The notes beneath the pieces are model-generated. The model ran no database searches and was not told where the DNA came from. It was given only the letters and a program-made list of their open reading frames with translations. Shown here piece after piece: positions 23,201 through 33,789 of a stretch of 64,000 bases of DNA (its first letter is position 1; every line of letters begins with the position of its first letter). The translations under genes and the position numbers were made by a program. Origin of the DNA: Ixodes scapularis (Eukaryota; Arthropoda; Arachnida; Ixodida; Ixodidae); assembly GCF_016920785.2 (NCBI RefSeq), contig NW_024609880.1, positions 58,603,292 through 58,667,291 of the forward strand, given 5' to 3'.

Positions 23201-23869
23201 ACAGTACGCAGCACGGTCGGCGCACCAATGTCGATTAGCGCGAAGATGACTTGGTAGCATTTTCGAATATTACTTCGAAAGGGTACCGGTGGGCCACAAA
23301 ATTTACCACTTCAGTTACTACCCCTGCCAAGCACTTTCCTCCACTATAGCAGTTTTGATAGTAATATTTCGATAATTAATTTAAAAATATAAATTAAAAA
23401 ACCGGCGATGGCATGTTTGTGCTAACAGCGTCGAAGAGTCTACAACGAAACAGCCCCACAATTGCCTTGGCAGCGCCATATAATGTGGGACTACCAGAAG
23501 GTCTCCCGGTATTTTGAGGATGGCTCTGTCGCTGACACCACAAAACCTTTCGTGTTCCATACACAACCATTAGAAGAGAACTACAGAAAAGTCAGGGTCG
23601 CTGGACGACTGCTGCTCTCCTATCTTGTGAAAACCATTCCCGCGAAGTAGACGGGTCATGTCTACTAGATTGGATACGGGCACCGAATATTTTGACTCGT
23701 AATTGCTTCTCGCAACTCTTCCACGGATAAGTTATCAAGGGGTCTTCGGCGCAAGGTTGACCTGGTGACTGATCATCACAGTTCTTCCGCTAGTAGAGTG
23801 CGCAGCCGACAGAATTTTAACCCGTAAGAGTTCAAGAGCTCCTGTCGCAGAAAATCCGGCGCCGGCGTC
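20295..23869. other. unassigned DNA with poly(T) tracts and a hairpin
   Basis: Contents: a poly(T) run at about 20898-20913 next to ATTGG, which on the minus strand reads as CCAAT followed by a long A tail and so may mark a minus-strand retroposed 3' end; a poly(T) of about 19 at 22041-22059; and a 15-bp inverted repeat, AGGAAACATCAACGG, with an 8-bp spacer at 22559-22596. The plus-strand open frame 20685-21212 (175 codons) crosses the poly(T) and has no domain. No other gene evidence. Confidence 0.5.
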
Positions 23870-24120
23870 GGTGGGACTTTAAAACCCCATAATGTAACGC
23901 GCGCAGCCACGTCTGACGTGACGTGTGACGCCACACGTGGCTGTGACGTCATGACCCTGTCGGCTTGCTAAATTTGGCGGGAAACATTTCCGCTAAATTT
24001 AGCGGTCGAAAAAGTTTCCAACCAAATTTAGCGGGTCGATAGGGTCATAGCGTCACGCGTCACGAGACATGGCGTAGCACGTGACGTCATGTGACGTCAC
24101 GTGACACGTGACGCTACCGA
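23870..24120. repeat. island of GCTAAATTTAGC and CACGTGACGTC palindromes
   Basis: CGGCGCCGGCGTCGG and CCCCATAATG resemble the GC-rich subterminal part of the TTAGAGC elements. They are followed by two or three GCTAAATTTAGC units (23967-24030) and by CACGTGACGTCATGTGACGT repeats (24070-24115). No TTAGAGC end is present, so this is either an end-less fragment of such an element or an independent island of the same palindromes. Confidence 0.55.
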
Positions 24121-24319
24121 CTAGGCCACGCAGACACGCTTGCACGGCTCGGGAACAAGCGCGGGTTTAGAGACCAACACGCTACCTGGACGTTACGCAG
24201 CTGCGGTGGCGCTGTTTTCACCACAGCGTATACGCAGACACTTCATTTGACGTGAATTTTGTTTTCTGCGCACGCGCAGTGCCCACACCTAGTTTGCGCA
24301 AACGCGGGGGGCTAGTTTG

Positions 24320-26575
24320 TCAACGTGATGATGATAATTGGGGTTTCATGGCGCACAAGCAACTTAGGCCATATTGCGCCAGACAAAATTACTTAAGACG
24401 GCTATACTAGGAAAGAGATATTAAAGTTTGCATGGTAAAAGTTGCAGCTGATGTATATATTCGGTCTTCTTAAGAAAGTCAAAAACACGGTCAAGTGACA
24501 CTAAAGGACGATCACCAAGCAAAAACATTGGATGTAATGGAACGTGACCTCTAAAACGTTCAGGGAAAATTTGTTTTGCCGATGTTGGTGATAAAATTTA
24601 CAATGCTATAAAATGTTCAAAACTGTCAGTATTTCCCCACAGGGGGCACAGAGCTTTACGTCTTGTATGTAGATGTAGATGAGTACGTACAAACTACGGC
24701 AACCAAGAACTATCTAACCAAATACCCATCCTTCTAAATGACCATCCTCATCTGATGGCTATAACCGAAGACAGCGTATCAGTTCAGGCCTTAAAAAGAA
24801 ACATGAATATGTACTTTCTGTCATATCAAGAGTGACTGCGTTTTCTTTTTTTTAGAGTGTTATGATATGTGCTCTGTCATGTTTTAGGCTTCTTTTATCA
24901 AAGCAAGTTGTTTGCTATTTTTTTGACCTGTATACAGTGCTATCCCGTGTGCACTGTTGTGCTTATGGTTTTCAAATAGTTGGTTCCGTTTCCAACTTTT
25001 CATTATTCTGCCTTCATGTGTGCCACACTGAATGATGTGCGGGGGGGGGGGGGGGTAGGGGAGGGGGTCGACGCCTCGTCAGGCATTCAGTTGCCTTTTG
25101 CGACGGCCTGATGACATCAGACAGGGGCTCAAGAGCTCCTGTCTGATGTATGTTGCCTGAATAAAACATTGAATTGAATTGAATTGAGTCAGACGTGAAT
25201 GGCCAATCCTCACGCGGCATAATAGAACCTCAAGTCGACGTTCCTTATGGAGCGAGTTCTCCCACAGAGCAGAAATGGGTTTAATGACATGAAGTTTATT
25301 GTTGCATTTCGCGTTCCACACCGACTGCCATGCCTTCAAAAGTGATTTCTTCATAAGTGGTCTAAGGCCCTGATAGGGTAACCCAAGAGATGTCGCCCAG
25401 TCCTTTGCACATGCAGCCAGTTTATCTGCTTGCTCATTCCATGGAATTCCTACATGACTGGGCACCCAGCAGGATCTTATGGCGTGCCCGAGTTGGAGAG
25501 CCCGGTTTATTTTAGACCGTATATGCATTACATGAAGGTTCTTTGTGGGAAGTCTAGAAAAACGAACCTGTATCACGCTTTGTGAATCGACAAAGGGGAT
25601 AGCCTTTAATATGTTGTTACTCATGATATGTTCAATGGCTAGAGAGGCACCACAAAGCTTTCGCGAAGGAACCAGAATATACAGCACAACCAACAGAAGA
25701 TGAAGATTTCGACCCATCGGTATAGAATTCAGTATAATCTTTATATTCCTCCTGCAATGGCTGAAACTCCTACTGCAGGACTTGAGGGGAAATGGGCCAT
25801 TTATTATACTTTGTGCGCGACCAGTCGCAGAAAATCGGCACTTCGTCCCACGGAACAACTTTTTTTTGTGCTTTAGAATGCTTTGAATGCGAAAGTTAAT
25901 AGGACATTATTTGTTTTAAAAAAGTTGAGAGAATCGACAGGTACGGATGGTACTCTAGGATGGATGTTGCGGGTAAGAAGAGAGCCTGGGAGCATTAGAA
26001 AGGCTAAGGTACTGTCTACACTTCTCAAGAGACATCTGAAAGGTGTCTCTTGAGACACCTTTCATACAACATACATACATACATACTGACATACAAACTC
26101 AAAACAGGTGATGTGCGAAAAGCACCTTATTCACACGGAGCCCCAGGTGATTAACCGGATCCAGCGTCTTTAGTGTAGATGGACGAGAAGATCCATACAC
26201 AATTTCACCATAGTCGAGGCGAGACCGAACTAAGGAATTGTGGTGTCGCAGGAGGCAACGCATGTCAGACCCCCCGAGTTGTGGGACACCTTGAGAATGG
26301 TTGATGACTTTAAGCATTTGCGCTTCAATTCCTTCGAAGAAGGTACAAAAGTGAGTTTCTTGTTGAGAATTATGCCCAGAAATTTATGTTCCTGGTGAAC
26401 GGGTATGTCAATGTGGTTTAAATGCAAGGAAGGATCAAGGGACAATCCCCGTCAGAGCCAAAAGGGAACGCAGACAGTTTTTTCGGAAGAAAGAGTGGAA
26501 CCGTTTTCATCTGCCCCTTTCCTCATTCTATTAACTGTAAGTTGTAGTTGTTGTTCTCAGCTGAAAAGGTTACAA
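24320..26575 (-). pseudogene. I-like LINE relic: RT C-terminus and RNase H
   Basis: In element order on the minus strand: RQLQLTVNRMRKGADENG and EKTVCVPF (about 26450-26550); LHLNHIDIPVHQEHKFLGII (26360-26420), the region after the RT catalytic box; SLVRSRLDYGEIVYGSSRPS (26180-26240); RNase H with EFYTDGSKS (25700-25733, first catalytic Asp), FVDSQSVIQ and WVPSHVGIPWNEQADKLAA (about 25430-25600); then KERRLEVLLCRVRIGHSRLT (about 25185-25250). After a nested insertion the C-terminal CAPCGEILTVLNIL continues at about 24600-24650. The 3' end has GGCGCAATATGGCC and AAACCCCAATTATCATCATC at about 24320. Frames are broken in several places; the RT catalytic core is absent. RNase H normally degrades the RNA template. 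Confidence 0.85.
24690..25195 (+). mobile_element. LINE 3' end nested in the RNase H LINE
   Basis: A plus-strand segment ends GCCTGAATAAAACATTG followed by (AATTG)n at 25170-25195, the microsatellite tail style of arthropod CR1/L2-type LINEs. It contains a run of about 16 G at 25039-25054. It splits the minus-strand LINE exactly: RIGHSRLT ends on the right, while the expected continuation with the Cys motif resumes on the left. A TGAGT-like sequence flanks both sides and may be the target duplication. No coding part beyond degraded 3' frames. Confidence 0.7.
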
Positions 26576-27520
26576 GAAGAAACAGAGATTTGTTTCTTCT
26601 TGAAACAGAGACAATTAAAGTGCCCCGCTTTCACAGAAGAAGGCAGGCTACTGAGCTCAAAGCTCAATCCTAAATCCTTGATAAGGCCAGTCAACACCGG
26701 AATTCCTCAGGAATCTGTACTGGGACCGATACTTTTATCATTGTTCGTTGATGACTTACCTAACATGCCCCTAAACTCTGATATAATGATGTACGCTGAT
26801 GATACCATCTTAAATTACACGGACCATTCATTGCGTAACTTACAAAACACTATCAATCAAGAACTAACAGTTCTTCAGAAGTGGTTTAATTGTAACAAAT
26901 TGACTTTAAATATAAATAAATCTAAGTATATAGATTTTAGTTTAAATAAAAAATATGTTAATACCGACAGTTTCCGAATTTGCATAGGAAAGTCGGTCCT
27001 GGAAAAAGTTAGTTCATTTAAATATCTGGGAGTAACATTAGATTCTCATTTTCATTGGCAACAGCATAGTATAAATAGATGTAAAAAGTTGACGTACGCT
27101 TGTTATGCCTTACTGAAGGTGTGAAAATGCTTTGACACTCCCACGATGAAACATATATTTTGCTATATTTCATAGTCATTCAACATATTGTATTGAGGCC
27201 TGGGGCATAAAATACAGAAGAGAGCCCTCAGAATCTTGACATAATCCCACTGTTCCCAACCTTGACGTATCATATTTCATCGACTTCACATTTTCACATT
27301 TCTCGAAATTAAACATATAAGATTGCTAGTTTAATAAATACTATTTTAAAATCAAACAATCCACTGCCGGTGAACATCTTAATTAAGGGTGCTCGATTAA
27401 CATGGTCGAACACATCTAGTTACTTTAACATACAACGGTCACGTAACGTGTACGGCGAGCGACTGATGCAATCATGCGGAACTAAAATTTTGAACACTTC
27501 ACCATCTTCAGTCACCAATT

Positions 27521-28965
27521 GGGCGCGTTCAGTACCGGCTCCCTCAGCTCCGAACGGAGTCACTCGAGTCGGAGTCCTTAGAACGCCTATTAAACGGCAA
27601 CAAAAAAAAAAAAAAAAAAAAAAACGCGGCTCCAAACGGTTCCAAACCTGCTTTTACGGACTTTCCGCTTTCTCCCCTGCGCCAGACGGTCTCCGAATAA
27701 ACTGAAAGGAGACGACGGCGAGGACGATCGCTTTTATTTGACGCCGGTATTGAAGAAGTCTTGACGAGGTCGTTAAAGAAAAAGCGAGTGACTGTACACA
27801 TCAGCGCCGCTGTTCGAAGCGATCCAACGGGATCGTGCCATTCGCTTGGCGGTACCAAAGGCAGCTACTGTTATTAAAACCGACAAAAAGTCGTCAGCAG
27901 ACGGAAAATATAGAGCTCGGCGAATGTACGCCGCCGGTTCCGATACTTTTATACTTTCATACATTTGTTCTGGCCTTCGTAACGAACTTCCTATAAAATG
28001 TATTCGTATAAACACGGGAAATTCGGCCGCGCTCGGCGATCGAGGTTTTGTCGGCCGAAGCGAGCGTCAGCCAACGTGCACCCCGATGTAGCTACGCAAA
28101 CAAAATATTAATCGGGATCATGCTCTGCGTCAGTGTCCAACCGGCTACCAAAGTAGGGTTCATACTCTGCCTTGCTCTGTTCAGCGCGGATAGGACTACA
28201 CTCTAAAAAAAGCCCGTGAGTATGCTTTCCCGCACAACACTCGGAGAGCCAATCACCGCAACTTACGGAAGCAGGTCAGCGAATGACAATGCCGAAACAT
28301 ATGTTTAGACTGAAACACGCAGTCTGAGTTGTGACATTAAGCAATGCAAGCGTGACGTTTTGCATTGCTTAATGTCACAACTCAGACTGCGTGTTTCAGT
28401 CTAAACATATGTTTCGGCATTGTCATTCGCTGAGCTGCCTTCGTAAGCTGCGGTGATTGGCTCTCCGAGTGTTGTGCGTGAAAGTAGACGCACAAACATT
28501 TTTTAGAGTGTATCGTCCATATTACCAAGTTTCCGTGCAACGGCGATCAAGACACGGCGTCAAATGAACGTTTACGTTGTTTATTAGCACATTCAAACCC
28601 AACAAAATACGGTCCAATGCATTTTCCGAAAGAGCCTTACTTGAAAAAGAAATTGGAACGCGTTATTCGTTTTACCTTGAGCACTTTTCATTAACAAAAC
28701 CGAGCAAACCATACACCCGCGACTGAACCGACGCAGCTTATCCCGCCATTTTGGTTGCTTTTTCTCTTTTAGCGCCGGAACGTCGTCAGCGATTTGGAAA
28801 TACGTCATGCCTCACTCCTGTCACTCCTCATGCACCGCCTGCGGAGACGTTGCACGAGAGCCTGACTCCGAAAACTCGGAGTAACGTGCACCTGAAGTCG
28901 CTTTTTGCCGTCTAGTGGAAGGAGCGCTGACTCCTTGACTCCTGGGGCCACTACTGAATGCGCCC
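27521..28965. mobile_element. 1.4 kb TIR element with 3-bp TSD ATT
   Basis: The left end GGGCGCGTTCAGTACCGGCT and the right end, read in reverse complement, GGGCGCATTCAGTAGTGGCC match at most positions. ATT flanks both sides (27518-27520 and 28966-28968). Subterminal regions are rich in GGAGTC/GACTCC. It holds a poly(A) of about 24 at 27601-27624 and the complete foldback MITE at 28199-28510. Short open frames (27544-27858 minus, 27846-28091 plus) show no transposase. The 3-bp duplication suits PIF/Harbinger or a relative, but ATT is not the usual TWA, so the superfamily is unsure. Confidence 0.6.
28199..28510. mobile_element. 312-bp foldback MITE with TA target
   Basis: The two arms, 28199-28349 and 28360-28510, are near-perfect reverse complements of about 150 bp with a 10-bp spacer (GCGTGACGTT). 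The ends read CACTCTAAAAAA and its complement, and TA flanks both sides (28197-28198 and 28511-28512), as in Tc1/mariner-type insertions. Most arm mismatches are within 60 bp of the outer ends. No coding capacity. Transcripts would form a long hairpin RNA. Confidence 0.92.
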
Positions 28966-29380
28966 ATTCATGCAAATTTAACAGCGCTTCAGAATACTAC
29001 ATTTTTCTCAATGGAACATGTCTCCCTCCATCCTGAAATTCAATCGCATATGCTGTTATTGAATTTAGAATAATTTATTTCTCTTTATATACACTCGTGC
29101 TTCTTATGCGTGTCGTTATTTTACAATGTATAAATTACTTGCTGTAATTAAATAAGTCACTTTCTACGTTTATTTTCTTTTGTCTGTCTTTCGTTTTTTA
29201 TTATTTTTTTTTCCTTTTATTGTATTTTCCATTAATGTTTCTTAAGAGTGCTGTCTTCCTAATATGTTATTTATCAAAATGGGCCCAAACTAGCCAAAAG
29301 GCTATGGGCCCAGGTGGTTCTCTATAATTTGTATGCTACAACTCATGAAAATAAACTTGATGGTTTGGTTGATTGATTGA

Positions 29381-30430
29381 AGGACCAGGTGTTGCGTAGG
29401 AAGTTCGTTGTCATCTCTACGGATGGTGATGCGCTTTACAACAACAACACCCTGGCTGCGCAAGCCTTCAAGAATTTCTTCCTCCTGACTCTCCATCAGG
29501 TCGCCCTCAGATATAACACCACGAATGGTGTTGAGTGTATGGTGTGGAGAGAAGCTCACTTTCGTGCCAAGGATATGGTTGAGGCATAGCAACGCTGCTG
29601 CCTGGTTTTTCTCAAATACTTTTACCAAAATGCCTCCAGAAAAAGTATTTTTTTGCGTTAATATTTCCCCTCCCAAGTCTTTTAAGACCTTAGCCACAAG
29701 GAAAGGGGGGAGTTTCGACATCGGTTTCGTTTCAACTTCGGAATGTACAATGAAAAACTTAGCGACATAGCCAGTGTTCCTCTTGTCCTCGGGTGGTAGA
29801 TATGCATCGGTGCGCACCCTTTTGGGGGGCCGATCGGAAGGTTTAAGTTTGGAGCCCATACAAATGGGGAGGTTTTCGGAACCTGTGGTGTGCCGCCCAC
29901 CACGGAGCCCAACAAGGGAATAGTGAACGGACCATAACAAAAAAAGCTTTGCTGAAACCGTTACATTATTAGCACTACCCTGGTATGCTAACCAAGTGTG
30001 GTTTTGGGTGGCGACAGACAAGGTGTCTTTCGCCACCCAAGGTTAGCTCTTGCCGCCAAAGGAGTTGAAAAAGGAAAAAAGAGAAACGAGAAGAGAGAAA
30101 AGAAGGGGAACACAAGGGTGAAAGAAAAGAGTGGATAGTAGAAGAAATGGCAACTGACTGAATCATCCTGGTCGGGCCAAGCCAGGACACCCGTCTACGG
30201 GAAGCCGGGGCCGAAGTGGTGTATTACCTCACCCGGGGGGCCCCGAAGGGTCCAACCTACCCAGGGCTTGACACAACCACCAGGTTGCCCTTTTCCCCGG
30301 ACACGGGAAAGCCACGCACAGACAGACGTGGGTGGGCGAACCCGCATGCATGGCTCGGTGTCCGTGGTGACACCACTCACCAAACACCTGCTTTCACAGG
30401 TGCCCCCTAAGGGGAGTTTGTAAACATCGT
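29381..30430 (-). pseudogene. I-like LINE 5' end: 5' UTR and truncated ORF1
   Basis: On the minus strand a GC-rich leader (30040-30430, with ACCCTTCGGGGCCCCCCGGG) is followed by a frame carrying KLPPFLVAKVLKDLGGEI, VSFSPHHTLNTIRGVISEGD and GVVVVKRITIRRDDNELPTQ (29390-29700). This is the conserved middle of ORF1 (gag-like, nucleic-acid-binding) proteins of arthropod I/Jockey-type LINEs. The frame runs from about 30036 with no stop until the LINE tail at 29380, where it is cut before the CCHC zinc knuckles. The last 23 codons are LINE-tail read-through. It may be the 5' part of the same insertion as the RNase H relic at 24320-26575, which has the same orientation; that needs an internal loss of most of ORF2. 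Confidence 0.82.
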
Positions 30431-32201
30431 GTCGGTCTATACGAGAAGGTTTCGCGAACGGCGCCCGATAAAGCTATCGCGTGCGACTTTTATTAAAGGC
30501 GACGCTTAAGCGTCCTCGCCAAGTTTTTTTTAGTCGTACTAAAAGCAGAACGTAAGTGGCTGCATATTGAACTTTGCATTGCCTATCATCGGCCGAGAAA
30601 TGCTGAGTCACTGAGCTGTGGAAGCCTGCGCAGGGTTTAAGATACCGCACAGCAGAGCAACAGTGCACGCTCAGAAGGCATTTCCACGTCCCAGCAGACA
30701 AAAATGGCAGCGCGCAGAAGACGATTTGTGCAAAGGTCTATAGACCTCTGCAATAATATAGCAATAGCAAAAGCACCGAGACGATGAGTGCCGTGACGAT
30801 GCACTTTATTGGGGTGGATTCGATTGGCTCCATCAGACTGCAGCATCCGCTCCGGTCAGACTTTGAGCGAAACGGAGTGCTGACCATGTGAAACGGGGAA
30901 TCTCAGCATCATACGTTTGAAGGATGTCGGCAGTCTTCGAATACAATCTGAATTCGCTTTCTGCCAGTTTCGTTGCTCCACCGCTGCCCCTTGGCATGCA
31001 TCGTGAAAACTGTAGTCTTTCCATGCGCTCAACGCGACCGCGCTGAGGGTATGCATGAGCAAAGCACGAGATATGGCAAGAGCTCTCTTGTGCACTGGCG
31101 TATCTGCCTCCGTTGAACTACAGTTATGGCGGCGTCACGCGCGCGTGGAACGTTCGGTGAGTTCGGTTTTTTAGATACTTGTGCCTCTTCTCCTGGTTCG
31201 GAAAGGTCGCTTTTGTGATCTTTCGTTTTTGTGTTCACCAAAGTGAGATTTTTTTTTTGCTTCCAAGTAACAAGTTTTAATTCGAGTACAGTGACCGGGC
31301 AGCATTCATCCCCTACCCGAATAAGGAGTCGAAGCGACTCCTAATGCCTGTCACTCGGGGGTACGTATAGCCAAATACTTTACTACGGAGAATACATTCC
31401 CCTCCGCTCATTTGCATTAGACAGAAGGCCTACAGCGCCAAATCCAGCCCTTGCGGAAAGGAAATCCGCGTCAGTCAAATATATATATATTTTTTTATAT
31501 AAGTTATCATCATCACCAATTGAAGACGCTTTATGACTACGCGGTGCGCTATGCCGGCGGTCGGTGCGCCAGTGAAGCCAGTGTCTCGAGGTGTCAAAAA
31601 AAGTAAGCGTGTTGCGTGGTATTTTCGTTAGATACTTTTCCTAAAGGATGCACACGATATACCCCGAGTTTCAGCAAACATTAGTCTTGTTTCTGTTTCT
31701 GAATTTGTCTTTTAGAAACAAAAAAAACTCCTCAATTATGTGTATTTTCCCTTTTTGCGTTCAAGATATAATCTGTTATTTTCTGTATTGCGTATGTCAT
31801 TTCACTGATGTGTGCCACTAGTATGGTGCAGTTTTGGAATTTGTACCCTATAAAAGAGGAAACACTAGTGTTGTTTGTTTTAAGGCGCTACCGGCTGTTG
31901 GTCAGCACAGCATTTTGTTTTTAGTCTTTATTTATTCGGATTCTGGAGAGACGCGGCATCGCGGAAAGGCAGCAGCCTGTACCATGAATGCCCGCGGTGC
32001 CGCGTCTAATGAACATGATAATGTGATGAGTAGAAACATGCGTGATGACGACGACATGGATTGTTGGTATTGGGGAGGATGGCAGTCCGATTCATAGAAG
32101 TCTAGATTTCGGGGACGCGGGTTGGGCGTGTCAGCAGCGAGGCATGGGGATCTGCAGCACGTCGTTCGATCGGTTCATGAAGGAGGCCCAGGAACATGAT
32201 G
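30431..32201. other. no recognisable gene
   Basis: Open frames at 30474-30701, 30637-30846, 30856-31095 and 31834-32097 show no domain. A short AT microsatellite lies at about 31480-31500. Nothing else is identifiable. Confidence 0.5.
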
Positions 32202-32250
32202 GCGCTGTTGCTCGCGGGGGTCCACTGAGTCCCCGCGAGCAACAGCGCCG
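32202..32250. repeat. 19-bp GC-rich perfect inverted repeat
   Basis: GGCGCTGTTGCTCGCGGGG at 32202-32220 and its exact complement at 32232-32250 flank an 11-bp loop. It is inside an open frame at 32042-32524 that runs into the foldback MITE and that I do not accept as a gene. Confidence 0.95.
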
Positions 32251-32390
32251 TGATGTCCACTTGGGCATAGGGCTCCAAGGAGGCAGCTCAGTCAAATTAG
32301 AAGCTGCCGCCTTCGAGGAACCGAGACCCAGGGCTCAGATTGAGGCACCGCCGTCTCTCGGTGTGTCATCCTCTCAACGTTGTCCTCGTG

Positions 32391-32824
32391 CACTCTCAAG
32401 AAAAAAGGGTGTCAAAAGGTGTATTTTTACACCCTTTGTCCCATATAATACACCACCAAACTTCAATTCGATAAACAGCGACCTACAGTCGAACAGACGG
32501 CCCGAAATTTTACGAGGGGCTTGATAGCCGTGTGGTACAACTTATTAAAATAGCTAAGTACGTCTTACTGAACACGAAAAAAATAATCCGGGTTTTCTTG
32601 GCCCTACTATAAAAACTCGGGGTTTTCTTTATGTGGTCTTTGATACGTACTTTAGCTATTTAAAATGTTGTACCACACGGCTATCAAGCCCCTCGTAAAA
32701 TTTCGGGCCTTCTGTTCGACTGTAGGGCGCTGTACGTCCAATTGAAATTCTGGGGTGTATTATAATTTATATGGGACAAAGGGTGTAAGAATACACCTTT
32801 TGACACCCTTTTTTCTTGAGAGTG
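32391..32824. mobile_element. 434-bp foldback MITE, CACTCT ends
   Basis: Arms of about 170-180 bp at each end are reverse complements with few differences: both begin CACTCTCAAGAAAAAAGG read inward, share GGTGTCAAAAGGTGTATT, CACCCTTTGTCCCATATAA and GAGGGGCTTGATAGCCGTGT, and surround a central loop of about 80 bp (32575-32650). The flanks read TG on both sides. The CACTCT(C/A)AA terminus is shared with the foldback at 28199-28510, so both probably belong to one superfamily. No coding capacity. Confidence 0.9.
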
Positions 32825-32979
32825 TGTTCTTTATTTATACGCGTATATATGCATACACACAATCGAGCGGCCAGCGGCGCGCGCACCGGGCACTGCCTTT
32901 GAAGAAAAAAAAATTGCGGTGGCTTAGCTCGGCTATGCCAGGATATACGTAGCGTGAGCTTATGCGCACAAAATGAGAG

Positions 32980-33310
32980 GCGCTGTCAAGCGGCCCCGGT
33001 GAAGCGTCAGACTTGGCTACTGCCCAACGGAGGCGCACAGCTGGGCACGCGGCGGCGCCAGTGCGTCTGCCGTTGCTATGACGTCACTCCTCTGTAATGC
33101 GCAGACCGGCGAGGCGGGCGCGGCGGCGGCGGCGGCTCCGGCGCGCCAGCTGTGCGCCATGTGACGTCACTGCTCCTCGCGCATGCGCATCACGGAGTAT
33201 GGCTCATTGTGCGAGCTACGCGCATCTGCTCAACCTCGGCCAGTGTAGCTCACACTACAAAAGCCAGCCTCAAAATCAAGAACCACCACCGTCATCATCA
33301 TCATCATTTA
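32980..33310 (+). repeat. CpG-rich interspersed repeat with (TCA)n tail
   Basis: A strongly GC- and CpG-rich block at about 33040-33200, with GGCGGCGGCGGCGGC and CGCGCATGCGCATCACG, is followed by CAGCCTCAAAATCAAGAACC and (TCA)n at 33287-33308. The CATCATCATCA end looks like a LINE or SINE 3' tail in the plus orientation, so I read the block as a retroposon rather than a promoter CpG island. I cannot exclude the latter from one window. Confidence 0.4.
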
Positions 33311-33789
33311 CCGCCCGATAGCTGAGGCCTCCCCGACGATAGATGGCTCTTGTCAAGCCTAGAGAACCCGTCCGTGCCGAGGCTATTGTATTTTCGAGGA
33401 GTGGGATGGTAATCCCCATAGTAAAAGTATTTGGTATAGCCATGGACTGGGAGATTGTGATCGAAAAACTGTACACCTTTGGATCGCTTCACCACGGACC
33501 AAATATGCCGAATCACTGGGCTGTGAAAGCACGCGCGACGTCTGATGTTTCGCAGAAGACAGCTGCTCTCCCTGCTCAAAACGTGTTCCAAAACCTTGTA
33601 GACAAAAAAAAGATGGTATCCACTTTTTATCTTTAAAGTCCAGCTATAAACCTCAAATGCAATATTTAAGGTGCGGTGCTTCATAATATTAAAAAAAAGT
33701 CTAAACTGTTGTTTTGTGGAGTGAAAAAAAACCTTTATTTTTTTCAATTTCCTCCGGTACATTGAGGGCTAAAGCTGGAAGTATGAGTT
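33311..33789. other. no recognisable gene
   Basis: Two overlapping open frames (33304-33762 minus, 152 codons; 33343-33636 plus, 97 codons) with no domain. Neither has convincing context. Confidence 0.4.

Larger units (their letters stand above)
26580..29380 (+). pseudogene. LINE reverse transcriptase relic, split by a TIR element
   Basis: Plus-strand frames give PVNTGIPQESVLGPILLSLF (about 26690-26750), the catalytic MYADDT with both aspartates at 26789-26806, CNKLTLNINKSKYIDFSLNK (about 26890-26950), FKYLGVTLDSHFHW (about 27020-27060), IQKRALRILT (27210-27240) and RSRNVYGERLMQSCGTKILN (about 27435-27500). The frame stops at the left end of the inserted element (27521). Sequence beyond its right end (28966) continues as a LINE 3' part and finishes with GAAAATAAACTTGATGG and (TTGA)n at 29350-29380. 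I infer one 5'-truncated LINE interrupted by a later insertion. The 27.12-27.35 kb part has several stops. It separates two minus-strand I-like pieces. Confidence 0.78.

Noticed and set aside
24116..24320. TGGCCTAGTCGG on the minus strand fits an A box, suggesting a SINE
   Set aside because: No B box follows at the right distance; the sequence beyond is the palindrome island.
32042..32524. 160-codon plus-strand frame
   Set aside because: It contains a 19-bp hairpin and runs 130 bp into the foldback MITE at 32391; no domain.
33040..33200. CpG island marking a host promoter
   Set aside because: It is followed by a retroposon-like (TCA)n tail and no ORF or exon is visible; more simply a repeat.
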